NCBI GenBank assembly: GCA_017743475.1
Contig: JAGHYV010000020.1
Location: 1 to 61,323 of the forward strand
Origin: Roseiflexus sp.
GTDB taxonomy: Bacteria > Chloroflexota > Chloroflexia > Chloroflexales > Roseiflexaceae
DNA length: 61,323 bases
Reading direction: 5' to 3'
Shown here: one piece after another, positions 37,456 to 47,089 of the stretch
Position numbering within the stretch: position 1 is the stretch's first letter
How the letters are laid out: each line of letters opens with the position of its first letter
The notes under the pieces: generated by a model
Told to the model about the DNA's origin: nothing
Databases searched by the model: none
Seen by the model: only the letters and a program-made list of their open reading frames with translations
Translations under genes and position numbers: made by a program

Positions 37456-37480
37456 CCCGCGCTGCCGCGCACAGCGCGGG
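37456..37480 (+). promoter_or_regulatory. Leader hairpin, candidate S6:S18 autoregulatory site
   Basis: Perfect 9-bp stem CCCGCGCTG/CAGCGCGGG with loop CCGCGCA, between the promoter and the rpsF ribosome site. Many bacteria repress rpsF operons by S6:S18 binding to a leader structure containing a CCG element; a CCG is present in this loop. Function is inferred only. Confidence 0.45.
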
Positions 37481-37516
37481 GTCTGACAAAGAGGGCCTGT
37501 GACCAGAGGAGGATTA

Positions 37517-37996
37517 ATGCGCGAACGTCGTCGTGACTACGAATTGTTATTCATCATTCCCCCAACACGAATGAGCGATGAAGAGATACGCAACGCCATC
37601 GAGCGTGTCTCCCAGACGATCACCAATCTCGGTGGGGTTATTACCTCAACTAATCATGGACCACCCTGGGGCCGTCGAAAATTTGCTTATCCGATCCGCG
37701 CCTATGTTGAAGGCGAGGCAAGTCGCCGCGTGTTCACCGAAGGGTACTACGTTTTGATGCACTTTCAAATGGCTGCGGATCGCGTTGCTGAACTCGAACG
37801 TCTGCTTAAACTCAACGACTCGGTGCTGCGCTATCTGCTGACGCTAGTAGAAATGCGCGGCACGGCGCCAGCGGTTGCCGCAACGGTCGGCTCCCTTGAT
37901 GGCGAAGAGAATGAAGATGAGGACGATCTTGAGGAGGACGAAGAGATTGACGACATCGAGGAAGTCGAAGAGGACGTGGATATCGACGAAGACTAA
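37517..37996 (+). CDS. rpsF: 30S ribosomal protein S6 with acidic extension
   Basis: 159 residues. The ATG at 37517 is preceded by AGAGGAGG; the upstream in-frame start at 37499 is not used. The core (RRRDYELLFIIPPTRMSDEE, WGRRKFAYPIRAYVEGEASR) is a normal S6. After residue about 125 comes a tail of nearly continuous Glu and Asp, unusual in length. First gene of rpsF-ssb-rpsR. Confidence 0.95.
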   Translation: MRERRRDYELLFIIPPTRMSDEEIRNAIERVSQTITNLGGVITSTNHGPPWGRRKFAYPIRAYVEGEASRRVFTEGYYVLMHFQMAADRVAELERLLKLNDSVLRYLLTLVEMRGTAPAVAATVGSLDGEENEDEDDLEEDEEIDDIEEVEEDVDIDED

Positions 37997-38034
37997 TGGG
38001 CGCTGGTTCGTTATAAAGGGGAGAGGAACGGACA

Positions 38035-38490
38035 ATGGCGAAGGATCTCAACAAGGTGATGATTATCGGGCGTCTCGGTAAAGACCCTGAGATGCGCTAC
38101 ACGCCTGGTGGAAGCCCTGTAACGACATTCAGCGTCGCGACAGGACGGCAGTGGAAAGACGGCAGCGGCGAATTGCACGAGGAGACGGAATGGTTCAATG
38201 TGGTGACCTGGAATAAACTGGCCGAGATCTGCCACGAGCATCTGCGCAAATCCAGTCGCGTCTACATCGAAGGGCGCCTCCAGACTCGCCATTGGGAGGA
38301 TCAGAACGGGGTGATACATTATCGTACCGAGGTCGTGGCGAGCGATATGATCATGCTCGACAGTCGCGGTCCGCGTGAGTCGTCGCATTACGGCGAGGAG
38401 TCGCCGTATCATCACCCCGATCATCGCCCTCAGCGCGGGCAGGAGTCGAAAGACGATTTTGACATCGGTGATGAGGATATTCCGTTTTAG
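38035..38490 (+). CDS. ssb: Single-stranded DNA-binding protein
   Basis: 151 residues: OB fold ([49 protein letters not shown]) and the C-terminal interaction tip DEDIPF. GGGGAGAGG lies upstream. Between rpsF and rpsR, the classic bacterial order. Confidence 0.96.
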   Translation: MAKDLNKVMIIGRLGKDPEMRYTPGGSPVTTFSVATGRQWKDGSGELHEETEWFNVVTWNKLAEICHEHLRKSSRVYIEGRLQTRHWEDQNGVIHYRTEVVASDMIMLDSRGPRESSHYGEESPYHHPDHRPQRGQESKDDFDIGDEDIPF

Positions 38491-38510
38491 TACAACAGGC
38501 GAGGTCTATC

Positions 38511-38783
38511 GTGACTGAGGATCAGGCTCGTCGCGGCGTTAGTGCGGGACGCCGTCGTTTTGGCGCTCGACGCAAGGTCTGCATGTTTTGTGCGGATCAG
38601 ATTCGCGTTGTAGACTATAAGGATGTCAAGCGTCTGCAGCGCTGCCTGTCCGAGCGCGGCAAGATCCTGCCGCGCCGACGCACTGGCGTCTGTGCGCGCC
38701 ATCAGCGTTCGCTGACAGTGGCGATCAAGCGTGCGCGCCACATGGCATTGCTGCCGTTTGTTGCAGCGCATATCCGCTCATAG
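38511..38783 (+). CDS. rpsR: 30S ribosomal protein S18, zinc-binding type
   Basis: 90 residues from a GTG at 38511. C24, C27, C61 and H64 form a CxxC/CxxH set ([18 protein letters not shown]), so this is the zinc-ribbon variant of S18. [17 protein letters not shown] is the conserved core. Partner of S6 on the ribosome and possibly in leader binding. Confidence 0.95.
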   Translation: MTEDQARRGVSAGRRRFGARRKVCMFCADQIRVVDYKDVKRLQRCLSERGKILPRRRTGVCARHQRSLTVAIKRARHMALLPFVAAHIRS

Positions 38784-38815
38784 ATATCTGTGGTGTTCCC
38801 CGAAGGACCGCCCGG

Positions 38816-38855
38816 TTTGCTTGCGTCTGCTGCGCGATGCAGCAGTGTGAGCAAA
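38816..38855 (+). promoter_or_regulatory. Long hairpin between rpsR and the isomerase gene
   Basis: TTTGCT/AGCAAA (38816-38821 with 38850-38855) encloses an inner stem CTGCTGC/GCAGCAG with a 5-base loop; the arms are separated by a small internal loop. No T-run follows, so it may be a processing or stability element rather than a terminator. Confidence 0.5.
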
Positions 38856-38889
38856 TCGTGGCGGCTCTTGTGTGTGGGGTTTGTCTGTT

Positions 38890-40452
38890 ATGACGCTTAA
38901 TCGACGTAAACCGCAACCGCCGCGCTTGAAGGAAACGCGCTCTGCAACGCCTGCTCGTCGCTATTTGCGTCGAAGCGAGATCGAGCGTCGCCGTCAGCGC
39001 ATGATTATTGTCGGCACTGCAGCAGTGGTGGCGATCGCGTTGCTAGCGCTGGCTGTTGGTCTGGTCTATGAGCAGGTCTGGTTGCCAGGGCAACCAGTGG
39101 CGCAGGTCGGTGGTGTTGTGCTGACGCGCGGCGAGTATGTTGCGGAACGACGCGGTGAGGCAGCGCGTCTGATCGCCCAGAGCCTCTATCTGGCAACTTT
39201 TGGCTCACAATTTGCCCAGCAGTTTCTCGATCAGATTCCACAGCTCGACGCTCAGGCAGCAGCGGCGCGCAATGAGCCGATTGATGACGCGCTGGTGGAT
39301 CAATGGATTGAACTGCAACTGATCCGGCAGGGAGCGCAGTCCGGGTTTGGCATCCAGGTGACCGACGGTGAGGTGGCGCAAGAGTTCATCAATCTGTTCG
39401 GTCCCAGTTTTGCTCCGCCCGCCAATGTAGTGACGCCAACCGCAGTGCTGCTGCCAACGTCGCCGTCAACCGCTACGCCTGAGCCGACGGTGGGTCCGGG
39501 AACGCCGTCGCCAACTCCTTCCGGTCCAACTGCAACGCCAACGCCATCGCCGACACCGGAGCCGACATTAACGCCATCGCCGACGCCGCTGGCTGATGAA
39601 GCGCTTGCCAGGCAACAGACCGCGCTGCAACGGCTCTACGATGAGTATGTTAATGAGATGCGGCGGGTCGATCCCCAACGGCGCATCCATCTGACGCTCG
39701 ACGACTTCCGACGCGGGTTGTCCAACCAGTTTCTGCGTCAGGCGTTGACGCGCCGGGTGCAGGAAGCGCTGGTTCCAGACGCGAGTTTTACGCCTGGCGC
39801 CGATCCGTCCAGCATCGAGACGCGCCACATTCTGCTGAAGGTGACTGTTCCAATTACTGCGACAGAAGAGGAACGTGAGCAGGCGTTTGCTGCGCGCCGT
39901 GCGGAAGCGGAGGCGCTGCTCGCCGAGGCGCGCGCCGCTGTCGATTTCGGTGAACTGGCGCGTGAACGTTCCGAGGATTACAATACAAGAGCGGCAGGCG
40001 GGACGCTGCCGTCGTTTGATAAGAACGGAAAGACGCCAGATGGTATGCAGATCGATCCGGCGCTGGTTGCGGCTGTTGCAAATGCGTCTGAGAATGAGAT
40101 CGTCGGTCCGGTGCGCACGTCGTTTGGCTGGCATATTGTGCAGCTAGTGCGGCGCACAGTCGATTCGCGCGAGACGCAACTCAATCGGGCGCGTGCTGAG
40201 GCATTCGAGCGCTGGCTCGAGGAGCAGCGCGCCATCGTTAGCGTGCAACGCTTCCCAACCCTTGTGCCAACTCCGTCGCCATTGCCGACCGGTACGCCTC
40301 AACCGTTGCCAACAGTAGATTTGGGCGGCGAACCGACACCGACGCCACTGCCGACCGAAACTGGAGTTCCGATTGGAGAAACTCCGGTTACAACGCCAAC
40401 GCCGACGGGAACAGCCATTCCGGTCGAGGGAACGCCTGCCCCGACACCGTAA
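38890..40452 (+). CDS. Membrane-anchored parvulin-type peptidyl-prolyl isomerase (SurA/PrsA-like)
   Basis: About 520 residues from the ATG at 38890. Basic N-terminus, then one membrane helix (IIVGTAAVVAIALLALAVGL); an SurA N-like helical region; a Pro/Thr-rich low-complexity spacer (about 175-235); the rotamase domain (ETRHILLKVTVP, ELARERSEDYNTRAAGGTLP, VRTSFGWHIVQLVRR); and a second long Pro/Thr/Gly-rich tail. It should fold exported proteins on the outer face of the membrane. The repetitive ACGCCG/ACGCCA codons of the spacers make slippage likely. Confidence 0.88.
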   Translation: MTLNRRKPQPPRLKETRSATPARRYLRRSEIERRRQRMIIVGTAAVVAIALLALAVGLVYEQVWLPGQPVAQVGGVVLTRGEYVAERRGEAARLIAQSLYLATFGSQFAQQFLDQIPQLDAQAAAARNEPIDDALVDQWIELQLIRQGAQSGFGIQVTDGEVAQEFINLFGPSFAPPANVVTPTAVLLPTSPSTATPEPTVGPGTPSPTPSGPTATPTPSPTPEPTLTPSPTPLADEALARQQTALQRLYDEYVNEMRRVDPQRRIHLTLDDFRRGLSNQFLRQALTRRVQEALVPDASFTPGADPSSIETRHILLKVTVPITATEEEREQAFAARRAEAEALLAEARAAVDFGELARERSEDYNTRAAGGTLPSFDKNGKTPDGMQIDPALVAAVANASENEIVGPVRTSFGWHIVQLVRRTVDSRETQLNRARAEAFERWLEEQRAIVSVQRFPTLVPTPSPLPTGTPQPLPTVDLGGEPTPTPLPTETGVPIGETPVTTPTPTGTAIPVEGTPAPTP

Positions 40453-40521
40453 GGAGTGCGTCGCGTCCTGCGTCAGTGCGCAGGGCGCCGATGCTGCGCT
40501 GCAGGCGTGGCATAGACAACC

Positions 40522-41433
40522 ATGAGAAGCTGGAAACCACAGGTCGCCAGTGAACGATGGCTTGCGCTCGGTCTGCTACTGCTGGCGCTCGGCGGCGTTA
40601 TCGCGGCTGTTATCGGGCTGACTCGTCGTCTCTCCGGTACTCCTGATCAGTGGCAGATCAATATTGGCACCTTTGGCTTACTGCTGCTGCTGATCATCAG
40701 TCTGCTGGCAGCGGCATGGTTTGCCTACCGCTTTATCGCTGCACTGACGTTGACCTACGCCATCGACCGTAATGGGTTGTACATCCGCTGGGCTGGCAAT
40801 CAGGCGATTGTTCCGCTCGATCAGGTGGTTACGATCGAGATGGGCGCCGGTCCGGTCTTTTTGCCGTTTGGCATCTTCCAGCGAGTTGGAACCTACTGGG
40901 GAAGTGCATTTGCGGGTGATAAGCCGCTGCATCTATATGCAACACAACCACCTGATACATGCCTGATCATCTACACCACCGATGCCGCCTATGCCGTGTC
41001 GCCTGAAGATCCGGAGGCGTTTGTCCAGGACCTTGAGCAGCGTCGGAATCTGGGGGCAACTAAGGCGCTCCAACCGGCAGTTGAGTATAGTCGGATGTTC
41101 CACTACGCATTCTGGCGCGATGGAACTGTGCTGGGACTGATTGTGGCAGCGCTTGTGATCAACCTGCTGGCGCTGGCGATGATTGCTGCCGCCTACCCTT
41201 CGCTGGCTCCTGCGGTCGAGATGCGTTTCGATGCAACTGGCGAGGTCGCTGAGTTGCGTCCGCGTCATCAGGTGCTGTTTCTGCCGCTGGCGGCGCTCGG
41301 TCTCAGCCTGTTCAACACCGCAACCGGGATGCTATTGTACCAGCGCCTGCCACCCGGCGCTCGTCTGATCCAAGGCGCCTCGGTGATTGTACAACTCCTG
41401 TTCCTGGTCGCAATCGCGCAGATCCTGTGGTGA
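40522..41433 (+). CDS. PH-like domain membrane protein
   Basis: 303 residues. Two N-terminal helices (about 13-35 and 47-75), a soluble beta domain with YAIDRNGLYIRWAGNQAIVP and PLDQVVTIEM of bacterial PH type, and two to three C-terminal helices (about 215-300). Function unknown; follows the isomerase gene by 69 bases in the same direction, possibly co-transcribed, and ends 13 bases before the convergent sucB stop. Confidence 0.7.
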   Translation: MRSWKPQVASERWLALGLLLLALGGVIAAVIGLTRRLSGTPDQWQINIGTFGLLLLLIISLLAAAWFAYRFIAALTLTYAIDRNGLYIRWAGNQAIVPLDQVVTIEMGAGPVFLPFGIFQRVGTYWGSAFAGDKPLHLYATQPPDTCLIIYTTDAAYAVSPEDPEAFVQDLEQRRNLGATKALQPAVEYSRMFHYAFWRDGTVLGLIVAALVINLLALAMIAAAYPSLAPAVEMRFDATGEVAELRPRHQVLFLPLAALGLSLFNTATGMLLYQRLPPGARLIQGASVIVQLLFLVAIAQILW

Positions 41434-41446
41434 GCGCAACGTTGTC

Positions 41447-42643
41447 TTATCCTTCCAGTAACAATCGCTCCGGGTCTTCGACCAGTTCCTTTACCCGCAC
41501 CAGGAACGATACTGCCTCACGTCCGTCGATGATGCGATGATCGTAGGAGAGGGCGACATACATCATCGGACGGATGACGACCTGCCCGTTGAGTGCCACC
41601 GGACGTTCCTGAATCTTGTGCATGCCGAGGATGCCAACCTGCGGCGCGTTGAGAATCGGTGTGGACATCAGTGAGCCGAAGATGCCGCCGTTGGTGATGG
41701 TGAACGTGCCGCCTTGCAGGTCGGCAATCGTGAGTTTCGAATCGCGGGCGCGGCGCGCCAGTTCTTCGATGCTGCGCTCGATTTCCGCAAAACTGAGGCG
41801 GTCTGCGTTGCGCAGCACTGGCACAACCAGCCCTTCGTCGGTGCTAACGGCGATGCCAATGTCGTAGTAATACTTGACAATAATCTCGTCACCGCGAATC
41901 TCGGCGTTGAGGAGTGGGAAGGCTTTCAATGCGCCGATGACCGCTTTGGTGAAGAACGACATAAAGCCAAGACCAACGCCATAGCGCTCTCGGAACGATT
42001 CGCGATGCCGTTTGCGCAGATCGATCACGGCGCTCATATCAATCTCATTGAACGTCGTAAGCATTGCTGCCGTGCGCTGCGCCTCGACGAGACGGGCGGC
42101 AATCGTCTGGCGGCGGCGGGTCATGCGGATGCGTTCTTCGCGTCGCTCGGCGTCGGTTCCCGACGCTGGCTGCGGGGCAGGGGCGGGTGCTGGCGTGCCT
42201 GCTGTGACAGCCTGAACTTTCTCAGTCTGAAGTGGCGTTGGTGAACTGGCGCCGTGGCGGATTACATCATCTTTCGTCACCCGACCGCCGGGTCCACTAC
42301 CGGGAATTGCAGTAATATCGACGCCGTGCGTTTCGGCAAGACGACGGGCAACCGGCGTCGCCGTCACTCTAGTGCCGTCGTGGAGCGGTGTTGCTGATTC
42401 TTCCACCTTCTCCATAATGACCCCTAACAGTTCGCCGATGGTCACCGTTGCGCCATCAGGCTTGAGGATACGACTCAGAACGCCAGACCCAGTTGCGGTC
42501 ACTTCAACCGTCACCTTGTCGGTTTCGAGTTCGACCAGCACCTCACCTGCGGTAACTGGATCGCCCTCGTGTTTGTGCCATGCCCCGACCGTTGCTTCGA
42601 CAATCGACTCGCCCAGGGTCGGGACTTTGATTTCGACAGCCAT
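41447..42643 (-). CDS. sucB: 2-oxoglutarate dehydrogenase E2, dihydrolipoyllysine succinyltransferase
   Basis: 398 residues. Lipoyl domain with the acceptor K43 in ETDKVTVEV; Ala/Pro linker; E3-binding domain ([31 protein letters not shown]); an acidic/basic hinge; and catalytic domain ending with [17 protein letters not shown], the active-site His-Asp. Partner of the E1 gene 12 bases upstream. The lplA/lplB pair at 27536-28602 could lipoylate it. Confidence 0.95.
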   Translation of the reverse strand: MAVEIKVPTLGESIVEATVGAWHKHEGDPVTAGEVLVELETDKVTVEVTATGSGVLSRILKPDGATVTIGELLGVIMEKVEESATPLHDGTRVTATPVARRLAETHGVDITAIPGSGPGGRVTKDDVIRHGASSPTPLQTEKVQAVTAGTPAPAPAPQPASGTDAERREERIRMTRRRQTIAARLVEAQRTAAMLTTFNEIDMSAVIDLRKRHRESFRERYGVGLGFMSFFTKAVIGALKAFPLLNAEIRGDEIIVKYYYDIGIAVSTDEGLVVPVLRNADRLSFAEIERSIEELARRARDSKLTIADLQGGTFTITNGGIFGSLMSTPILNAPQVGILGMHKIQERPVALNGQVVIRPMMYVALSYDHRIIDGREAVSFLVRVKELVEDPERLLLEG

Positions 42644-42655
42644 AGACTCCTCGTG

Positions 42656-45511
42656 TTATCGATACTTTTCGACAGCTGGCGCACGCAGCGCTTCGGCTAT
42701 TAACCGTTGCTGTTCGATCAGGTGCAACGCCAGCGATCCTTCTGATGGACTCGCTGACTCGGGGCGCCCGACATAACTGAGGGTCATATCGGGACCGATC
42801 AGTTCGCGCAGGCGTGGCGCGACGTAACGCCACGCTCCCATGTTCTCCGGTTCCTCCTGCAACCAGACGACTTCCTGAAGGTTCGGATAGCCTTGCAGCA
42901 CTGCACGCAATTCGTCCACAGGGAAGGAGTACAACTCTTCGAGACGCACCACGGCAACGCCGTTTGTTAGCGGCGTATCATTGGCACTGAGCAGATCGAC
43001 GTAGATTTTGCCAGAGCAGAGCACCAGGCGCGCCACATCGGCAGGACGTTCGCGCGCCTGCGGATCGTCGATCACACGCTGGAAACGCCCCTCGGTGAAG
43101 TCGCGCAGCGACGAGCCAGCGCGCGGGTGGCGTAGCAGACTCTTGGGCGTCATGATGATCAGCGGGCGCGGGTCCGTATTCAGCAGCAGCGCCTGACGTC
43201 GCAGCAAGTGAAAATACTGCGCTGCCGTCGTGCAGTTTGCCACGCGAATATTGTCTTCGGCAGCAAGTTGCAGAAAGCGTTCGAGACGCGCGCTGGAATG
43301 TTCCGGACCCTGCCCTTCGTAGCCGTGGGGTAACAGCATCACCAGCGCTGGCGTTTGTCCCCACTTCTTGCGCGCCGACACGATAAACTGGTCAATAATA
43401 ACCTGTGCCCCGTTAGCGAAGTCGCCAAACTGCGCTTCCCAGATCACGAGCGCACGCGGATTGTGCGCCGAATAGCCGAACTCGAACCCCAGCGCAGCAG
43501 CTTCGGAGAGCGGACTGTTGTAGACCGCAAATGAGGCACGCGCCTGTGGCAGCGCCTGAAGCGCACACCAGCGTTCATCGGTTTGCACGTCATGCAGCAC
43601 CAGGTGACGCTGACTGAACGTGCCGCGCTCGACATCCTGCCCGGTCAGGCGGATCGGAATTCCCTCTTCCAGCAATGATGCAAACGCCAACGCTTCGGCG
43701 TGCGCCCAATCGATAGCGCCTGGCATATGGAGCGCAGCGCGCCGTCGTTCCAGCATCCGTTCCAGGCGCGGATGGACATGGAAACCGGGGGGCCACTGGA
43801 GCAACGCCTCATTGAGCGCTGTCAACCGTTCTGCTGACACGGCAGTGTGGGTGCGGCGCGCAATACCAGGCGGCGGCAACGGCGGCGGTTCCTCAAAGTG
43901 CGGGTGGGCTTCGGCGTCGCTGCGCGCCTGTTGCAACCTGTCCCACACCTTTCTAACCATCTCCTCCGCTTCGGTAGCAGACACCACTCCTTCGGCAATC
44001 AGTTTCGACGCCCACTGTTCGCGAACGGTCGGATGGCGGGCAATAATGGCATACATGAGAGGTTGCGTAAATGCTGGTTCATCGCCTTCGTTATGTCCCC
44101 AGCGACGATAACCAACTAGGTCGATCAGAAAGTCTTTGCCAAACCGTTCGCGATAGGCGTATGCCATGCGTGCAACTGCAATACACCCCTCCACATCATC
44201 AGCATTGACGTGCACAATTGGGATTTCAAACCCCTTCGCCAGGTCGCTGGCGTATAGGGTCGAGCGCCCCTCGTGCGGCGATGTGGTGAACCCGATCTGA
44301 TTATTGACGATAATGTGAATGGTTCCGCCAGTGCTGTATCCGGCGAGGTTGGAGAGGTTCAGCGTCTCGGCGACGATCCCCTGCCCCGGAAACGCAGCAT
44401 CGCCGTGGATGAGGATAGGAAGCGAGGCGTGCTTGTTCTGAAGCGGCGCGCCAGCGCGATTGCATGTTTCCTGAGCAGCGCGCGCACGTCCGGCGACAAC
44501 CGGGTTGACAAACTCTAGATGGCTGGGGTTGGGCGCCAGGGTGATCGGCATCTGCTCGATCCCCGCCTCACGGAATGCGCGGCGGGCGCCGAGGTGGTAT
44601 TTCACATCGCCAACCCAGCCAGGCGCGCCGCGTCCTTCCGGCGAAAGCGCCGCATCACGCCCCGCCAGCAAAAACTCGCTGAGAATGGCACTGTATGGTT
44701 TGCCAAGAATGTGCGCCAGGACGTTCAATCGTCCGCGATGCGCCATGCCGATCACCACCTCGTGCACCCCGCTGGTCGCCGCGTTGCGAATGATCGAGTC
44801 GAGCATTGGGATCAGCATGTCGCATCCCTCGATCGAAAACCGTTTCTGTCCGACGAAGGTCTGATGAAGATATCGCTCAAAGGTCTCGACCTCAGTCAGG
44901 CGTTCCAGAAGTTCACGTTTGCGAACCTCATCGAATCCATAGAAGAAGCGTCGGCTCTCGACCGCTTCACGAATCCAGGCGCGCTCCTCAAAGACCTGCA
45001 CGTGATCCGTTTCGTAGCCGATTGTGCCGCAGTAGACGGAGCGTAGTTTCTGAACCCCTTCGAGCGCATTGCGCGACTCTGCCGCCAGCGGTCCACGCAC
45101 AATATGGGCGGGCAGGAGCGCCAGGTCAGCATCGTTGACATCGTGGATCGCGGCATCGAGACCCGGATCGCCGGGAGGATCGCTGCCAAGCGGATCGATC
45201 CGCGCAGCCAGATGCCCCAGTTCGCGGATATAGCGAATGAGACGGGCGGCAGCGACGGTATGGGTGACATCGATTGGCGATGTTGGTCCGATGTGCGCTT
45301 TGGACATGTCAATGTCCGATGTCGTCGAAAGGTCGATGGTCACAGGGATTGCGGGGGCAGGCGTCGCTGTCGGCAATGCCTCTTCCGGTGACCATTGCGC
45401 AAAGAAGGCGCGCGTTTCCGGATCGACCGATGCGGGATCGGTGCAATACCGTTCGTAGAGTTCGACCACATACCCGGCGTTCGGGCCGTGAAAACGTGTA
45501 TCTGAGGGCAT
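42656..45511 (-). CDS. sucA: 2-oxoglutarate dehydrogenase E1 component
   Basis: 951 residues, normal for E1o. ATG at 45511. Thiamin diphosphate region HGDAAFPGQGIVAETLNLSN with NNQIGFTT, conserved GMAHRGRLNVLAHILGKPY, RRWGHNEGDEPAFTQP, and FSQRHLVLHDVQT near the transketolase-like domain; C-terminus EEPENMGAWRYV and YVGRPESASPSEG. Converts 2-oxoglutarate with sucB and an E3 not in this window, allowing a complete oxidative TCA cycle. Confidence 0.97.
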   Translation of the reverse strand: MPSDTRFHGPNAGYVVELYERYCTDPASVDPETRAFFAQWSPEEALPTATPAPAIPVTIDLSTTSDIDMSKAHIGPTSPIDVTHTVAAARLIRYIRELGHLAARIDPLGSDPPGDPGLDAAIHDVNDADLALLPAHIVRGPLAAESRNALEGVQKLRSVYCGTIGYETDHVQVFEERAWIREAVESRRFFYGFDEVRKRELLERLTEVETFERYLHQTFVGQKRFSIEGCDMLIPMLDSIIRNAATSGVHEVVIGMAHRGRLNVLAHILGKPYSAILSEFLLAGRDAALSPEGRGAPGWVGDVKYHLGARRAFREAGIEQMPITLAPNPSHLEFVNPVVAGRARAAQETCNRAGAPLQNKHASLPILIHGDAAFPGQGIVAETLNLSNLAGYSTGGTIHIIVNNQIGFTTSPHEGRSTLYASDLAKGFEIPIVHVNADDVEGCIAVARMAYAYRERFGKDFLIDLVGYRRWGHNEGDEPAFTQPLMYAIIARHPTVREQWASKLIAEGVVSATEAEEMVRKVWDRLQQARSDAEAHPHFEEPPPLPPPGIARRTHTAVSAERLTALNEALLQWPPGFHVHPRLERMLERRRAALHMPGAIDWAHAEALAFASLLEEGIPIRLTGQDVERGTFSQRHLVLHDVQTDERWCALQALPQARASFAVYNSPLSEAAALGFEFGYSAHNPRALVIWEAQFGDFANGAQVIIDQFIVSARKKWGQTPALVMLLPHGYEGQGPEHSSARLERFLQLAAEDNIRVANCTTAAQYFHLLRRQALLLNTDPRPLIIMTPKSLLRHPRAGSSLRDFTEGRFQRVIDDPQARERPADVARLVLCSGKIYVDLLSANDTPLTNGVAVVRLEELYSFPVDELRAVLQGYPNLQEVVWLQEEPENMGAWRYVAPRLRELIGPDMTLSYVGRPESASPSEGSLALHLIEQQRLIAEALRAPAVEKYR

Positions 45512-45543
45512 GCATCACCTGTTCTTTGTTCTTTTTCACGCCC

Positions 45544-45552
45544 ATTATAGCA
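45544..45552 (-). promoter_or_regulatory. Extended -10 promoter of sucAB
   Basis: Minus-strand TGCTATAAT, 32 bases before the ATG of sucA. No convincing -35. Confidence 0.65.
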
Positions 45553-45917
45553 CTCGTGAGCGAAGGGATAGCCCGAACTTTCCCGCCTTCTCGGGCGAGA
45601 GCAGAGTAATTGTTCAAAGACCATAAGCCCTCGTCTATCCAGGGCGAAGACCGCCTGCGCGGGCTATACCGGAATATTTCTGCAAAGTCCATTATTTCGG
45701 TCTACCCTCCTCCGGAAGCAAGCGCATCGCGCGACACGTCAGACACGGACGATAGTCAATGTATCGGAGAAACGCTGGCTTGATATGCATGAGCTCTGCT
45801 ACCTGGCATAGAAGCTCTCACAGGTTGTCCGCTCAAATCCGGCGAATCTTTTGGAAATTCAGCGCGGGCTTTCACCCGATAGCATCAATTTCGGTTAACA
45901 ACATGTGTTCAGATCAC

Positions 45918-45948
45918 TTGAGTTCGTCCGCTCCTGTGCACTATAGTG
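45918..45948 (+). promoter_or_regulatory. Desaturase promoter overlapping a palindrome
   Basis: TTGAGT (45918-45923), 18-base spacer, TATAGT (45942-45947). The -10 is the core of CACTATAGTG (45939-45948), a perfect 10-bp palindrome that could be an operator. The rest of 45553-45917 shows nothing recognisable. Confidence 0.55.
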
Positions 45949-46041
45949 AGTAGAAGCAGTAAGGTGCTCTCTGGCCATGATGATTCGTCTCAACGGGAGA
46001 GATCAGAGCAGAGAGCGTAGTGTATGTAGAGGATCGATATC

Positions 46042-47082
46042 GTGTCGTCAGTAAGCAACGCAGAGTACATCGCACTCAAGAAAATCATCAAGGAACGCGG
46101 CCTGCTCGACAAACAACCCTGGTTTTTCATCGGCGTCATCGCGCTCAAGGTCGGTCTGCTGATCGCCAGTATCGTCATCCTGTTTCTAGTCGACAACTTC
46201 TGGATTCAGGCGTTGAACGCGATCTTTATGGGTTTCGTTCTGGCGCAGATTGGTTTCACATCGCATAGCGCCTGCCACCGGCAGATTTTTCACAAGGTGG
46301 CCTGGAACGACGCCGTCGGCATCTTTCTAGGCAACCTGCTGCTGGGGTTAAGCGCCGAATGGTGGACGGGCAAGCACAATGCGCACCATGCGCACCCAAA
46401 TCACGACGGCATGGACCCCGACCTGGATGTGCCGGTGGTGGCGTTCACCCCGGAACAGGTGGAGTCGCGGCGCGGCATCTGGCGCTGGATGACGAAGAAT
46501 CAGGCGTTTCTGTTCTTTCCGCTGCTCATGTTGCAGGGGTATGCCCTGCGCGAGGTCAGTTATCGCTTCGTGCTGAGTCCTGAGTCGCGGCGGCGCGGGA
46601 TCGAGATCGTGATGATGGCACTCAATCTGGTCTGGTATCTTACGCTGCCGATCATCGCGCTGGGACCGTGGGCGGGGATCGGGTTCATTCTGATCAGCCA
46701 GGCGTTCTTTGGCGTCTATCTGGGGACGGTTTTTGCGCCCAATCACAAGGGCATGCTGATCGTCGATGACAACACGCAGATCGACTTTTTGCGCCTGCAG
46801 GTGCTGACGGCGCGCAATGTCAGCGGTCATCCGATCACCGACTTCTGGTATGGCGGTCTGAACTATCAGATTGAGCATCATCTGTTCCCGTCGCTGCCGA
46901 TGCATCGCCTGCGCGAAGCGAGCGAGATCGTCAAGAAGTTCTGTGCAAAGCACGGCATTTCCTACCACGAAACGTCGATGATCCAGTCGTACCGCGAAAT
47001 CCTCGGCTATCTCCACGAAGTCAGCGCGCCGCTGCGCGCGTCGAAGGCAGTTTCGGCGTCGTCGTCGACACCGGGCGCGTAA
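46042..47082 (+). CDS. Membrane fatty acid desaturase (acyl-lipid type)
   Basis: 346 residues from a GTG at 46042 with AGAGGA upstream. Three His boxes: H75-SAC-H79, H112-NAHHAH, and Q-I-E-H-H (H279, H280), the pattern of delta-5/delta-6-like acyl-lipid desaturases. Four hydrophobic segments in pairs. No cytochrome b5 domain. It introduces a double bond into membrane lipids, position unknown. Lies downstream of its own promoter and is not linked to the sucAB operon. Confidence 0.9.
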   Translation: MSSVSNAEYIALKKIIKERGLLDKQPWFFIGVIALKVGLLIASIVILFLVDNFWIQALNAIFMGFVLAQIGFTSHSACHRQIFHKVAWNDAVGIFLGNLLLGLSAEWWTGKHNAHHAHPNHDGMDPDLDVPVVAFTPEQVESRRGIWRWMTKNQAFLFFPLLMLQGYALREVSYRFVLSPESRRRGIEIVMMALNLVWYLTLPIIALGPWAGIGFILISQAFFGVYLGTVFAPNHKGMLIVDDNTQIDFLRLQVLTARNVSGHPITDFWYGGLNYQIEHHLFPSLPMHRLREASEIVKKFCAKHGISYHETSMIQSYREILGYLHEVSAPLRASKAVSASSSTPGA

Positions 47083-47089
47083 GTCGGGG

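Noticed and set aside
45759-45953. 64-codon ORF before the desaturase
   Set aside because: No ribosome site, no family features, and it overlaps the desaturase promoter.
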